Shown here: positions 25,626-34,225 of the stretch, piece after piece
Layout of the letters: each line of letters starts with the position of its first letter
Position numbering within the stretch: the first letter of the stretch is position 1
Assembly: GCA_034933685.1 (NCBI GenBank)
Contig: JAYFNB010000046.1
Span: forward strand, 11,892-75,891
Direction: 5' to 3'
Length of the DNA stretch: 64,000 bases
Source of the DNA: UBA8514 sp034933685
GTDB lineage: Bacteria > Bacillota > Clostridia > Lachnospirales > Anaerotignaceae
Made by a program: the position numbers and the translations under genes
The notes under the pieces: model-generated
What the model was told of the DNA's origin: nothing
The model's input: only the letters and a program-made list of their open reading frames with translations
Databases searched by the model: none

Positions 25626-26330
25626 TTATATTGTGACAATTGTTCCGATTTTTTCTCCGCCTACGGCACGGATAATGCTATTTTCATCGTTTAAACCAAA
25701 GATAACAACAGGTATTTTCTGCTCAAAACAAAGTGATGCTGCTGTTAAATCAATAACTTTAAGATTATTTTTAATAATATCTTCACATTTTATTTCATCA
25801 ATTTTCTTAGCATTAGAATTTTGTGCTGGGTCACTATCATAAACGCCATCAATATTTTTAGCAAAAAATAAGCCATCAACCTCAAGCTCTGCACCGCGAA
25901 GAGCCGTTATTGTATCTGTTGAAAACATTGGATGACCAAGTCCACCTGCAAAAATAACAACTTTTTTGTTGGAAAGATGCTCTAATGCACTGTCTTTAGA
26001 AAATTCTTCGGTCATTGTACCACATTTAAACGGCGTCTGCACAACTGCACCAATCCCTTGCTGTCTTAAAAAATCTGCTACATAAATGGCATTCATAACA
26101 GTGGCAAGCATACCAATTTGGTCTGCTTTGGTTCTGTCCATCTGAGAGTCTGCGCTTCTGCCTCTCCAAAAATTTCCACCACCAATAACCAAAGTAACTT
26201 GTGTTCCCTTATCCATTATTGCTTTAATTTGGGAAACTATGCCTTTTATAACGTAGTTATCAAAATTAGCGCCAACTTTTTCGCCTGCAAGTGCTTCTCC
26301 GCTTAGTTTAAGCACAATTCTTTTATACAT
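25626..26330 (-). CDS. pyrH: UMP kinase
   Basis: Hexameric bacterial UMP kinase of the amino-acid-kinase fold, making UDP from UMP. The 234-residue protein opens KRIVLKLSGEAL and contains VIGGGNFWRGR, DQIGMLATVMNA and the GGLGHPMFSTDTITALRGAE segment of the ATP/UMP sites. The frame is open to 26378, but AAGGAGG nine bases before the ATG at 26330 and homology at KRIVLKLSG fix the start. It is the first gene of the operon to polC; no single upstream promoter was decisive among several AT-rich candidates. Confidence 0.97.
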   Translation of the reverse strand: MYKRIVLKLSGEALAGEKVGANFDNYVIKGIVSQIKAIMDKGTQVTLVIGGGNFWRGRSADSQMDRTKADQIGMLATVMNAIYVADFLRQQGIGAVVQTPFKCGTMTEEFSKDSALEHLSNKKVVIFAGGLGHPMFSTDTITALRGAELEVDGLFFAKNIDGVYDSDPAQNSNAKKIDEIKCEDIIKNNLKVIDLTAASLCFEQKIPVVIFGLNDENSIIRAVGGEKIGTIVTI

Positions 26331-26503
26331 TTTAAACTGCCTCCTTGTAGCTGACACATCAAAGTTTAAGAAAGACAAAACTTTCCTAATAATTAATTTA
26401 ACATATTTCCGTCAAAAATTCAACCTTATAAAATAAAGTTCATCCATTACTAAAGAAATTAGGATTGAAAATTAAAATTGTAACCAAATTTTGCAATTAA
26501 AAG

Positions 26504-26537
26504 AACCCTCTTCCGCAGTATAGAACAAAAGAGGGTT
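26504..26537 (-). terminator. Intrinsic terminator of the PocR-chemoreceptor gene
   Basis: The 9-bp stem AACCCTCTT (26504-26512) pairs with AAGAGGGTT (26529-26537), followed on the minus strand by CTTTTAATT. It begins nine bases after the stop codon. Confidence 0.75.
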
Positions 26538-26545
26538 TAAGCATC

Positions 26546-27586
26546 TTATTTTATGTTAAATAAATCCTTCAATTTAGCCGCAAGCTCAACAGAATTTTGA
26601 ATTGTAGCTGCGAGCTCTTCCATAGAAGCAGATTGTTCTTCAGTAATTTCTACTGTTTTATCTGCATTTGCAACAGTTGTATTAATTTTTGCGTTAATTT
26701 GTTTATTTAACTCTGTTATGTGAGAAGCCGTTTCTTTAGAGCTATCAGATAAAAGCTGAATTTCATTTGCAACCACCGCAAAACCTTTTCCGTCATTACC
26801 AAGCCTTGCCGCTTCTATTGCTGCGTTAAAGCCAATCAGCTTTGTTGTATTGGCAACTCTTGTTATATCCTTTAGTACCTGTTCTATCTGTTTGGTTACT
26901 ACATTTATTTCATCAATTTCATTGGACAGTATTTGCTGGCTTGCTGCAATTTGCTGTGCTGATTGTGCCAATAAATCTACTGTTGCAGAAATTTGTATGA
27001 AATTTGTTGCCAAATTTCCAGATAAAGTCTCTGTTTCAAGACGCTTATACCCGTCTTGAGCCAAAGTATTTACAACAACATTTAATACCTCTGCGGCAGC
27101 ATTAATATTTCTTTTATCAACGATATCTATTTTTTGCGCTGCTTCCCATAGACTGTCCTCTTGTATTCTAAGTTCTCCAGCAACTCTTTTGATTGTAACC
27201 TCATTAGGTTTACGGTCAAGTATTTGTCCGCCAAGTACTGTCCCGATGTGTTCACCCTTTATAATTATAGGAGCAGCAAAATCTATTAACCCTGCATGGC
27301 ATTCACCGATATGTGGTCTTCCGCTTCTTACTGCCATTTCACCCATTTGATTATGGCATGTAGCACATCGGCTATCCCCAAGGCTATTGCTATGTATGTA
27401 GTTACTACAAAAATCTCTGTAGTGGCTAGGGCGTGTTACTTCTTCGCCTTTTCTGTTTACAGAAACCGCAGCACAGTTCATTCCAATAGCAAAATTATCT
27501 AAAAACTTTTGCAGTGTATTAATGTCTATTACGTCCTCCATTTCAAGATATTCTAATTGAATAACCCCATCTTTAATTGATACCAT
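26546..27586 (-). CDS. Soluble PocR-domain methyl-accepting chemotaxis-type protein
   Basis: 346 residues with no membrane helix. The N-terminal PocR-type sensory domain (about 18-180) has five cysteines: in RDFCSNYIH, SRCATCHNQMG, GECHAGL and MNCAAVS. After a linker, the C-terminal signalling domain (about 200-340) has the conserved hairpin of methyl-accepting proteins, VANTTKLIGFNAAIEAARLGNDGKGFAVVANEIQLL, which docks CheA/CheW. It is therefore probably a cytoplasmic chemoreceptor sensing a small ligand or metal. The family's ligand in PocR itself is thought to be a propanediol-related signal; here the ligand is unknown. AAGGGGG precedes the ATG. The gene is monocistronic, and no other chemotaxis genes are in the window. 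Confidence 0.88.
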   Translation of the reverse strand: MVSIKDGVIQLEYLEMEDVIDINTLQKFLDNFAIGMNCAAVSVNRKGEEVTRPSHYRDFCSNYIHSNSLGDSRCATCHNQMGEMAVRSGRPHIGECHAGLIDFAAPIIIKGEHIGTVLGGQILDRKPNEVTIKRVAGELRIQEDSLWEAAQKIDIVDKRNINAAAEVLNVVVNTLAQDGYKRLETETLSGNLATNFIQISATVDLLAQSAQQIAASQQILSNEIDEINVVTKQIEQVLKDITRVANTTKLIGFNAAIEAARLGNDGKGFAVVANEIQLLSDSSKETASHITELNKQINAKINTTVANADKTVEITEEQSASMEELAATIQNSVELAAKLKDLFNIK

Positions 27587-27811
27587 AATTAATCCCCCTT
27601 GCTAATTCTATTAAAAATAAAACTAGTACATATAATTTAATAATTATATGTATAATTATAGCATTATTTATCTTAAATATCCACTATTTTAGCAAATAAG
27701 TACAAAATAAAATTCTAAAATCCACATAAAATAACAATATATTGAATTTATTCACAAAACACACCCATTTTTTTTGTAAATAATTACCATCAATTAGCGA
27801 TTGCTAATTTT

Positions 27812-28897
27812 TTATTTGTTTAATATTGTTGTTCTGTTTTTTCCAGTTGCTTTGGATTGATACATAGCTGAATCTGCTTTGTTAAATAATTCCTCGGCTG
27901 TTAAAGACGGTGTCCATGTTGCAATTCCGCAGCTTATTGTAACAGTCCCATTTATAATTTCACTTGTTTTTAATTCAAAATCTTTTCTTAACTTCTCTAT
28001 AAAATCATAACAAAGATCTTTTTCCTGCTCATTAAGGATTATTGCAAACTCCTCTCCACCAAACCTTGCAGGCAAATGATTATCGCTGCAATACTTTTTC
28101 ATAAGTTCTGCCAAAGCAATTATTATTTCATCACCTACAGCATGTCCATATGTGTCATTTACTTTTTTAAAATCATCCACATCTATAATGGCTAAAGAAA
28201 ATTTCTCAGTAAACCCATCCTCAACTGAGGTTTTCCTTTTTAAAGTGTTAAGAAGTGCAGTATGACCGTAAAGACCTGTTTTTTGGTCTTTATTCAGCAT
28301 TTGTTGCATTCTGATTTCATGCACATAACCTTTTACAACAAGCATATCTTTTTCTTCTTGGTAATTTATGAGTATATTGCAAACAATGTATACGGAAATC
28401 GTAAAAGAAAATGCAACCAATGCCTCTGGAATCAAATAATCATTACTTACTGAATATTTCCTGCAAATAAAAGCAAAAATCAGAAAAAGACAATTTAACA
28501 ATGCAATACGTCTAGTCATAGTTTTGTCATTAAAAATTAAGGTTGTAAAAATAGGTATGGAGAAAATACACTGTGTGACTGAAAAAAAGTTGTGAGTACA
28601 TGCAATCACCAAGCATATTACTGACATTTGTATAATCGGTATGTAGTTAATAAATATCTTTTTAGGAGAAGATATTTTTAAAAAAATATATCCTAAACAT
28701 ATAACCGCACAATTAATTATTGTGGGTAATATCAAAAATTTCAAAAAATATTCTGGCAATGGCCGCAATATCAAGTTTCCTCTTGCTAGCACTAAATACA
28801 TCAAAACCTCAACGGCGAACACAAAAATTGATAAGCTGACATTTGTATAAAATATCAAATATCGCCATTTGTCATAGAGTTCTTCATAATCTTTCAT
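27812..28897 (-). CDS. Membrane-bound diguanylate cyclase (GGDEF)
   Basis: 361 residues. The first 190 are about six hydrophobic helices with short loops, an integral membrane sensor of the MASE type. A GGDEF domain follows (about 195-360): DQKTGLYGHTALL, LAIIDVDDFKKVNDTYGHAVGDEII, and the active-site loop ARFGGEEFAIIL. The signature is intact, so c-di-GMP synthesis is expected. The RxxD inhibitory site usually five residues before GGEEF is absent (sequence SDNHLPA). The frame starts at 28912, but GGAG lies nine bases before the ATG at 28897. It follows rmuC by 46 bases and is probably the last gene of the plsC unit. Confidence 0.9.
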   Translation of the reverse strand: MKDYEELYDKWRYLIFYTNVSLSIFVFAVEVLMYLVLARGNLILRPLPEYFLKFLILPTIINCAVICLGYIFLKISSPKKIFINYIPIIQMSVICLVIACTHNFFSVTQCIFSIPIFTTLIFNDKTMTRRIALLNCLFLIFAFICRKYSVSNDYLIPEALVAFSFTISVYIVCNILINYQEEKDMLVVKGYVHEIRMQQMLNKDQKTGLYGHTALLNTLKRKTSVEDGFTEKFSLAIIDVDDFKKVNDTYGHAVGDEIIIALAELMKKYCSDNHLPARFGGEEFAIILNEQEKDLCYDFIEKLRKDFELKTSEIINGTVTISCGIATWTPSLTAEELFNKADSAMYQSKATGKNRTTILNK

Positions 28898-28943
28898 TTT
28901 AAATATCTCCATTTCTCAAAGAAAACCCATCTTCAGCATGAAT

Positions 28944-30308
28944 TTAAGTGTAATCATTACTTATTTTTTCATCAACAATGTCAATTGCCATTTCGTTAAA
29001 AACTGCTATTGATTCAACCTCACTGAGGCTCTCTACACTTTTTAATTTTCTTTGAATTTGTCTTGTGCGCACGCCAACCAACTTATCAAGCTCTGCATTA
29101 GCCTGTTCAAGACGTGCCTGTGTAGCTGTAAGAACATCACCAAATTTATCGAATTCGGTTTTAACGGCGCCAAGTACATTCCACACCTCACTGCTGCGTT
29201 TTTGAATTGCAAAGGTGCGAAAACCCATCTGTAAACTGTTTAACATCGCCGCCATTGTACTTGGCCCTGCAATGTTTACCTTATACTCTTTTTGAAGTAT
29301 CTCAATCATTCCCCTATTTACAACCTCTGCATAAAGTCCCTCAAAAGGTAAGAACATTATTGCAAATTCAGTTGTATTTGGTGGGTCTATATATTTATCT
29401 CGAATGTCCTTGGCCTCATTTTTAATTGTGTTCATTAAAAGCTTTGCACAAGCCTGAATGTCATCAGGATTCCCTCTTTCATAGGCATCCCTCAGGTTAG
29501 AATAAGAATCTCCAGGGAATTTTGAATCTATAGGAAGATATATTATTCTATCGCCTTCAGTTGGAATTTTAACTGCAAATTCCACCACGTTTTTACTGCC
29601 TTTTTTTGTTGCAATATTAATTGCATACTGTTCCTGTGCAAGAATTTCATCTAAAATTGCACCAAGCTGAATTTCGCCTAAAATACCTCTGGATTTTACA
29701 TTAGTAAGTACTTTTTTTAGATCACCAACGCCTACTGCAAGGTTTTGCATTTCCCCTAGTCCCTTATACACCTGCTCCAACCTATCATTTACAAGCTGAA
29801 AGGATTTTGTCATTCTGTCATCAAGACTTTGTTGAAGTTTTTCGTCTACAATTTTTCTCATTTCGTCCAGTTTTTTGTTATTGTCTTCCTGTAAATATGT
29901 AAGTTTTTTTTCAACAGACAAACGAATATTATCTAATTTTTGTTCGTTTTCCATAGCAAAACTTTTAAATCTCTCCTCAAACTGATTAAACTGCAAAGAA
30001 AGCCCTTTCTGCATCATTTCCTGCTTAGAATTTATATTTAAGTCCAAAGCAATAATTTTTTCTATTTGAGTATCGTTTGCAGTTTTCTCATTGTTTGCAA
30101 TAATCTCGCCCAAACTTTTTATTGACTGCTGTGTAGTACTGTTCATTTCTTGACGTAAAAACCTTTGCTGTTCCTCCATATCTTTCTTAATTTCTTCAAT
30201 TTTAAATACAGAGTTATTCTTTTCACGGTTTTCTTTGTTTAAAAAAATAAAAAGTAAAATAACAAGTAAAATAATAACTGCTAAAAGAATAATTATGATT
30301 GTGTCCAT
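28944..30308 (-). CDS. rmuC: RmuC-family DNA recombination protein
   Basis: RmuC proteins limit rearrangement between inverted repeats and are predicted nuclease-fold proteins. The 454-residue protein has one N-terminal transmembrane helix (MDTIIIILLAVIILLVILLF), then about 150 residues of coiled coil. The conserved core follows: SRGILGEIQLGAILDEIL, VEFAVKIP, YLPIDSKFPGDSY and EFAIMFLPFEGLYAE. A C-terminal helical stretch ends the protein. GGAGG before the ATG at 30308 moves the start seven codons inside the longest frame. It follows the MBL gene by eight bases. Confidence 0.94.
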   Translation of the reverse strand: MDTIIIILLAVIILLVILLFIFLNKENREKNNSVFKIEEIKKDMEEQQRFLRQEMNSTTQQSIKSLGEIIANNEKTANDTQIEKIIALDLNINSKQEMMQKGLSLQFNQFEERFKSFAMENEQKLDNIRLSVEKKLTYLQEDNNKKLDEMRKIVDEKLQQSLDDRMTKSFQLVNDRLEQVYKGLGEMQNLAVGVGDLKKVLTNVKSRGILGEIQLGAILDEILAQEQYAINIATKKGSKNVVEFAVKIPTEGDRIIYLPIDSKFPGDSYSNLRDAYERGNPDDIQACAKLLMNTIKNEAKDIRDKYIDPPNTTEFAIMFLPFEGLYAEVVNRGMIEILQKEYKVNIAGPSTMAAMLNSLQMGFRTFAIQKRSSEVWNVLGAVKTEFDKFGDVLTATQARLEQANAELDKLVGVRTRQIQRKLKSVESLSEVESIAVFNEMAIDIVDEKISNDYT

Positions 30309-30316
30309 AGTTCCTC

Positions 30317-31444
30317 CTACTTCTGGCATACGCCACAGGCGTGATATCCAGCACTAATTGCACTTTCTTTATCATCAAAATACACTCTGTTTTTTTCGTC
30401 TGGGAGATTTTTGCAATCTGGAAGATGAAAAACATGTGAATTTTTGTTGCCAATATATGTAATACTTTCAACTTCTATTTGTGTTGCTGTTTTTTCTGCT
30501 TTATCTGTATTTTCCCATAAAGAAGTATTTTCATCTTCTGCAGGCAATTGATTTTTAAGGCTAGTTACAAATTTATCATCTACATCACTATAAGATGTGG
30601 TTATATTTTCCCCGTCACATTTTACCACAATATCTCCAACTAAATCTGTTCTAAGGACCTCTGTTGTTTTTAGTCTTTCCAAAACATCTACACTTGGACA
30701 ACCATACTGGTTATCAATGCCAACGTGAATGATTGCCAATTCCGGATTTGCCTCAGCCAAAAAATCGACGCTGGAAGAAGTTTTTGAGCCGTGGTGGGCA
30801 ACTTTAAGTACATTTGCCTTTACATCCGCACCAGAGTTTAAAATATCTCTTTCGGCTTCTTTTTCAATATCCCCAGTAAACAGAAAAGTTTTTTCTCCAT
30901 AAGTCATTTTAAAAACAATTGAGTTATTGTTGGCATCATTATACTTTGCAACTGGCCCTAAAATTTCAAAGTTAATATTACCAATTTCCATGTTAAACGG
31001 CTCTGTTACTTTAATTTCCTCTACATTGTTTTCTTCCATTGCATACAGCATATTTGTATATACAGTTGTATCTATGTCAAAATCAGGCATTAACAGCCTG
31101 TCAACGTCATAATTTGCAAGCACATATTGCATTGCACCGATATGGTCCTCATGTGGATGTGTTGCTATTGCAGCATCAATATGTTTTACACCTAGGTTAT
31201 TAAGGTAGTTTAATATGTATTCTTTGTCTTCTCTATTTCCAGCGTCAACAAGAACGGTTTCACCTGTAGGAAGCATAATAAATGTGCAATCTGCTTGCCC
31301 AACATCAATAAAATGTAACACAAGTTGACTGTCCGATTGTTTAACTTTGCCGGTCAAACCAGATTGTGCAACTGCTAAACAAGCTGTAACACAGGATGCA
31401 ATTAAAGCAAATAAAATAAGCTTAATATTTTTAGTTTTTATCAT
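30317..31444 (-). CDS. Secreted ComEC-like metallo-beta-lactamase-fold hydrolase
   Basis: 375 residues. An N-terminal signal peptide or anchor (KLILFALIASCVTACLAVAQS) is followed by an MBL domain: HFIDVGQADCTFIMLP, VLVDAGN, metal motif THPHEDHIGAM, LFTGDIEKEAE, and VLKVAHHGSKTSSS. This is the hydrolase type found as the C-terminal domain of ComEC, here as a stand-alone exported protein, possibly an extracellular nuclease or phosphodiesterase (inference). After an acidic linker, the last 45 residues (NKNSHVFHLPDCKNLP through HACGVCQK) resemble an Ada-type Cys4 zinc module. GAGGT precedes the ATG, four bases after plsC. Confidence 0.85.
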   Translation of the reverse strand: MIKTKNIKLILFALIASCVTACLAVAQSGLTGKVKQSDSQLVLHFIDVGQADCTFIMLPTGETVLVDAGNREDKEYILNYLNNLGVKHIDAAIATHPHEDHIGAMQYVLANYDVDRLLMPDFDIDTTVYTNMLYAMEENNVEEIKVTEPFNMEIGNINFEILGPVAKYNDANNNSIVFKMTYGEKTFLFTGDIEKEAERDILNSGADVKANVLKVAHHGSKTSSSVDFLAEANPELAIIHVGIDNQYGCPSVDVLERLKTTEVLRTDLVGDIVVKCDGENITTSYSDVDDKFVTSLKNQLPAEDENTSLWENTDKAEKTATQIEVESITYIGNKNSHVFHLPDCKNLPDEKNRVYFDDKESAISAGYHACGVCQK

Positions 31445-31448
31445 AATA

Positions 31449-32168
31449 TTACCTCAATGGTTCTTCAACAATAGCCTGTACTTTCTCATGTATTTTAGCC
31501 AAATCCTCCTTGTCCATAGTTGCTACATCAATAGGCTTATGAATATAAAGATGTACCTCGGCAGGTGCTATGCGGTAATGACTGTTATTTTCCAGAACAT
31601 CTGCGGCACCCCTTATTGTAAATGGAACAATAGGAACTTTGGCCTTTGTTGCTAGTTTGAATGTTCCTGCCTTAAATTCTCCAATTTTTCCATCCTTGCT
31701 TCTTGTTCCTTCGGGAAAAACAATAAGGCTGTGTCCATTTTTAAGCAGCTCTATGCCTTCTAAAATTGTTTTGAGCTGTTGCTTCATATCGCCTCTATCC
31801 ATAAAAAGACAATGTATTAAATTCATCCAATCCTTAATAAGCGGAATTTTAATAAGCTCAACCTTTGCAATAAAGCCAACAGGTACATTAAGCTCTGCAA
31901 GAAGCAATGCAAAGTCAAAGTTACTTTGATGATTACCAATAAACACCACAGTTCCCATTGAAGGAATGTTTTCTCGACCATGTACGAATACTTTTGCGCC
32001 TGTGTCTTTGACTCTGTTAGCAGACCATTTCTGAACTATTTCATAAACATATTTGTCATCAAAGGATTCTTCCTTATTATTTTGAATTTTTTTCACTTTC
32101 TTAAGTTTAGGTGTTAATAAAATAAGGCTTCCTAATGCCTTAGCATAAAATTTTAAACTTCTTAACAT
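31449..32168 (-). CDS. plsC: 1-acyl-sn-glycerol-3-phosphate acyltransferase
   Basis: Membrane-associated acyltransferase making phosphatidic acid, the substrate of CdsA. The 239-residue protein has a short hydrophobic N-terminus, the catalytic HX4D motif in GNHQSNFDFALL, the glycerol-phosphate-binding FPEGTRSKDG, and VPIVPFTIRGAAD. GGAGG before the ATG at 32168 places the start ten codons inside the longest frame. It heads the compact unit plsC-MBL-rmuC-GGDEF, whose members have no obvious common pathway. Confidence 0.93.
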   Translation of the reverse strand: MLRSLKFYAKALGSLILLTPKLKKVKKIQNNKEESFDDKYVYEIVQKWSANRVKDTGAKVFVHGRENIPSMGTVVFIGNHQSNFDFALLLAELNVPVGFIAKVELIKIPLIKDWMNLIHCLFMDRGDMKQQLKTILEGIELLKNGHSLIVFPEGTRSKDGKIGEFKAGTFKLATKAKVPIVPFTIRGAADVLENNSHYRIAPAEVHLYIHKPIDVATMDKEDLAKIHEKVQAIVEEPLR

Positions 32169-32326
32169 GATTACCTCCATAAAAATCTTTTTTCCCATTA
32201 TAACATAATTTTAATAATAATTCTTTAAAAAATTTCTTTCTATTAATTCACCTATACTATGGGTTGATTTGTGTAAAAGTAAAAATTTTCACAACAACTA
32301 CATGGAATTTTCAGCTTATACAAATA

Positions 32327-32352
32327 AAAAAGGGCGAATATTCGCCCTTTTT
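32327..32352 (-). terminator. Palindromic terminator of the LysM esterase gene
   Basis: A perfect 26-base palindrome centred on GAATATTC, with GGGC/GCCC in the arms and A5/T5 ends extended to T6 on the minus strand. It lies 19 bases after the esterase stop. Confidence 0.85.
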
Positions 32353-32370
32353 GCAGTACTTATTAAGATC

Positions 32371-33771
32371 TTATTTTGACTGTTCAAACAACCATGTTCT
32401 CATTTCTTTGTTTGCATATGCAGGTGTCCATGCAAAATGTGCTGATGGATAGAATACTTGGCCTGCAGAATAAACAGTTTCCTTATATTTGATTCCTGCC
32501 GCATCCATTGCATTTTTGGTAGGGGTAAAATATGTTTCAAAATCTACTGTAGGGTCATCAATTGAATGGAATGTCCAAATTGCAACTTTGTCTTTAAGTG
32601 TTCCAATTTTTTCAGGGTCGGCACCACCACAAACAGGCACTATTGCTGCAAATTCATCAGGATGCGCTATGGCAAGCGCATATGCACCAAATCCACCCAT
32701 GGATAAACCTGTTGCATAAATCTTATCTTTGTCTATACTGTATTCACCCTTAACTTGCTGTAAGAGGTTATAAGCTGCTGTTGCCCAAGGAGTCATTTCA
32801 AAAGGATCTGCTTCAACTCCTTGTTTGTCAAGAAGGGTCATAAGATATGTCCAACCAATGCCATCTGCCTGTGCACACTGTGGGGAAAGCACGATACACT
32901 GGTTTATGCCTGCTTCTGAATCTTTTGCCCATATTGTTGCACTTTCATATCTCTTTAAAAGCATATCTGTGCTTTGCAACCTTTGACCAGCGCCGTGAAG
33001 TACAAATACAACAGGATATTTCTTCGAAGCATCATAATCTGATGGAACATATAATTCATATGGAACTGTTAATCCAGTCTCTTCATCTGTATAGCTTTTT
33101 TCTTGAAAAAGTGCATATGTATCTGCTGCATTTTCTCTTATTATTTTAACATTGTAAGTGGTTTCAGCATCGCCAATTTTTACACTGATTTTTGTTGTAA
33201 GGGAATAATCAACTGCATAAAATTCATAAGTCTGTGCAAGCGCAACTACTTTACCTTCTCCAGAGGCAACAACTTCACCATCAATGGTTATTACCGCATC
33301 TTCAGAAGCTTTCGGAGTAAATTTAACACCATAAATATCATTACGTACATTTACAGTATAGTTTGTTGTTGAAGGATTAAAGCTAGGTTCAAGAGCTGTG
33401 CCGGTCATGGAAATATCAGACACCTCAAGATTGCTAAGTTCTGCTTTTTTAACTTCACTAATAGGTTGGGCTTCTTTAATCACAGGTGCGATTTCAACTT
33501 TAGGTGCTTCAGCGGGAGCATTAACATTCTGAGCAAGCTTTTCAACGTCTGGAACTTTAAGCACCTGATTAGGATAAATAAGGTTAGGGTTTGCAAGGCT
33601 GTTAAGTTTTGCAAGTTCCCGCCATGTGGTGTTGTAGTTAGGGGCAATTTTACTAAGATAATCTCCCTTTTTTACAACATACTCGCCTGCCATAGCCAAA
33701 GGCGCTGCGCCCAGCGCCATAACTACGGATACTGCAACTGCTACTAGTTTTTTTGAAAAAATTTTTTTCAT
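32371..33771 (-). CDS. Secreted LysM - cadherin-like - alpha/beta-hydrolase esterase
   Basis: 466 residues. A classical signal peptide (1-28, cut after AMA) is followed by a LysM domain (about 29-74, YVVKKGDYLSKIAPNYN through YPNQVLKVP) for peptidoglycan binding. A Pro/Lys/Glu linker and a cadherin-like beta-sandwich come next (about 112-210, LSNLEVSDISMTGTALEPSF). The esterase domain has VVFVLHGAG as oxyanion site, nucleophile GLSMGGFGAYAL, Asp in FHSIDDPTVDF and His in SAHFAWTPAY. The hydrolase resembles PHB-depolymerase or feruloyl/acetyl-xylan esterases, so the likely substrate is an ester on plant polysaccharide or another polymer (inference). It is monocistronic, with GGAGGG before the ATG. 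Confidence 0.88.
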   Translation of the reverse strand: MKKIFSKKLVAVAVSVVMALGAAPLAMAGEYVVKKGDYLSKIAPNYNTTWRELAKLNSLANPNLIYPNQVLKVPDVEKLAQNVNAPAEAPKVEIAPVIKEAQPISEVKKAELSNLEVSDISMTGTALEPSFNPSTTNYTVNVRNDIYGVKFTPKASEDAVITIDGEVVASGEGKVVALAQTYEFYAVDYSLTTKISVKIGDAETTYNVKIIRENAADTYALFQEKSYTDEETGLTVPYELYVPSDYDASKKYPVVFVLHGAGQRLQSTDMLLKRYESATIWAKDSEAGINQCIVLSPQCAQADGIGWTYLMTLLDKQGVEADPFEMTPWATAAYNLLQQVKGEYSIDKDKIYATGLSMGGFGAYALAIAHPDEFAAIVPVCGGADPEKIGTLKDKVAIWTFHSIDDPTVDFETYFTPTKNAMDAAGIKYKETVYSAGQVFYPSAHFAWTPAYANKEMRTWLFEQSK

Positions 33772-34121
33772 TCATATCCCTCCTAATAGTCTTTTTTTCC
33801 CGTTACAAATACCTACTTTTTATAGGATAGCTAAAAAATACCACTTTGTTTAATTAAAGTCAAATAATAAAATATATATCTATTAAAGAAAAAAATTGAA
33901 AATTTAAACATGAATAACCTTCTTTAGGTAATACACATTAAAATTTAAGCAAATTTTTTTGTTGACATATGGATATTTATTCATCTTTTCTGTAAAACCA
34001 CTTAAATTTTCCATATTAATACAACATATTGTAAAATACTTCCAAAATTTTAGATTTTTAAATTTTTAGTATCCAAGAACTAAAAGCTGTAGTCTTTTAA
34101 TCAATATATTTTATTTTACCC
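33772..34121. other. AT-rich intergenic region between the divergent esterase and proS genes
   Basis: About 350 bases with no supportable reading frame. I looked for a T-box leader before proS (specifier stem, AGGGTGGNACCGCG element) and found none. No convincing hairpin or repeat is present. The region must hold the esterase promoter, but no box pair was clear enough to list. Confidence 0.6.
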
Positions 34122-34150
34122 TTGTTAAAAGTTAGAAAGTATTATAAAAT
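34122..34150 (+). promoter_or_regulatory. Probable proS promoter
   Basis: TTGTTA (34122-34127), a 17-bp spacer, and TAAAAT (34145-34150). The start would be near 34157, giving a 69-nt leader before the proS ATG. Confidence 0.5.
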
Positions 34151-34225
34151 TGTTTGACGGTAAGTTGTAAAAAATGTAAAGAATTAAATAACAAAGTATT
34201 TATTAACCGAAAGGAGCAACAAAAA

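Noticed and set aside
27792..27809. AATTAGC/GCTAATT hairpin at the 3' side of the GGDEF gene
   Set aside because: Its T-run is on the plus strand, where no gene leads into it; on the minus strand it would be a weak AT-rich stem.
33772..34225. Possible T-box leader before proS
   Set aside because: No antiterminator element, specifier stem or leader terminator could be found.
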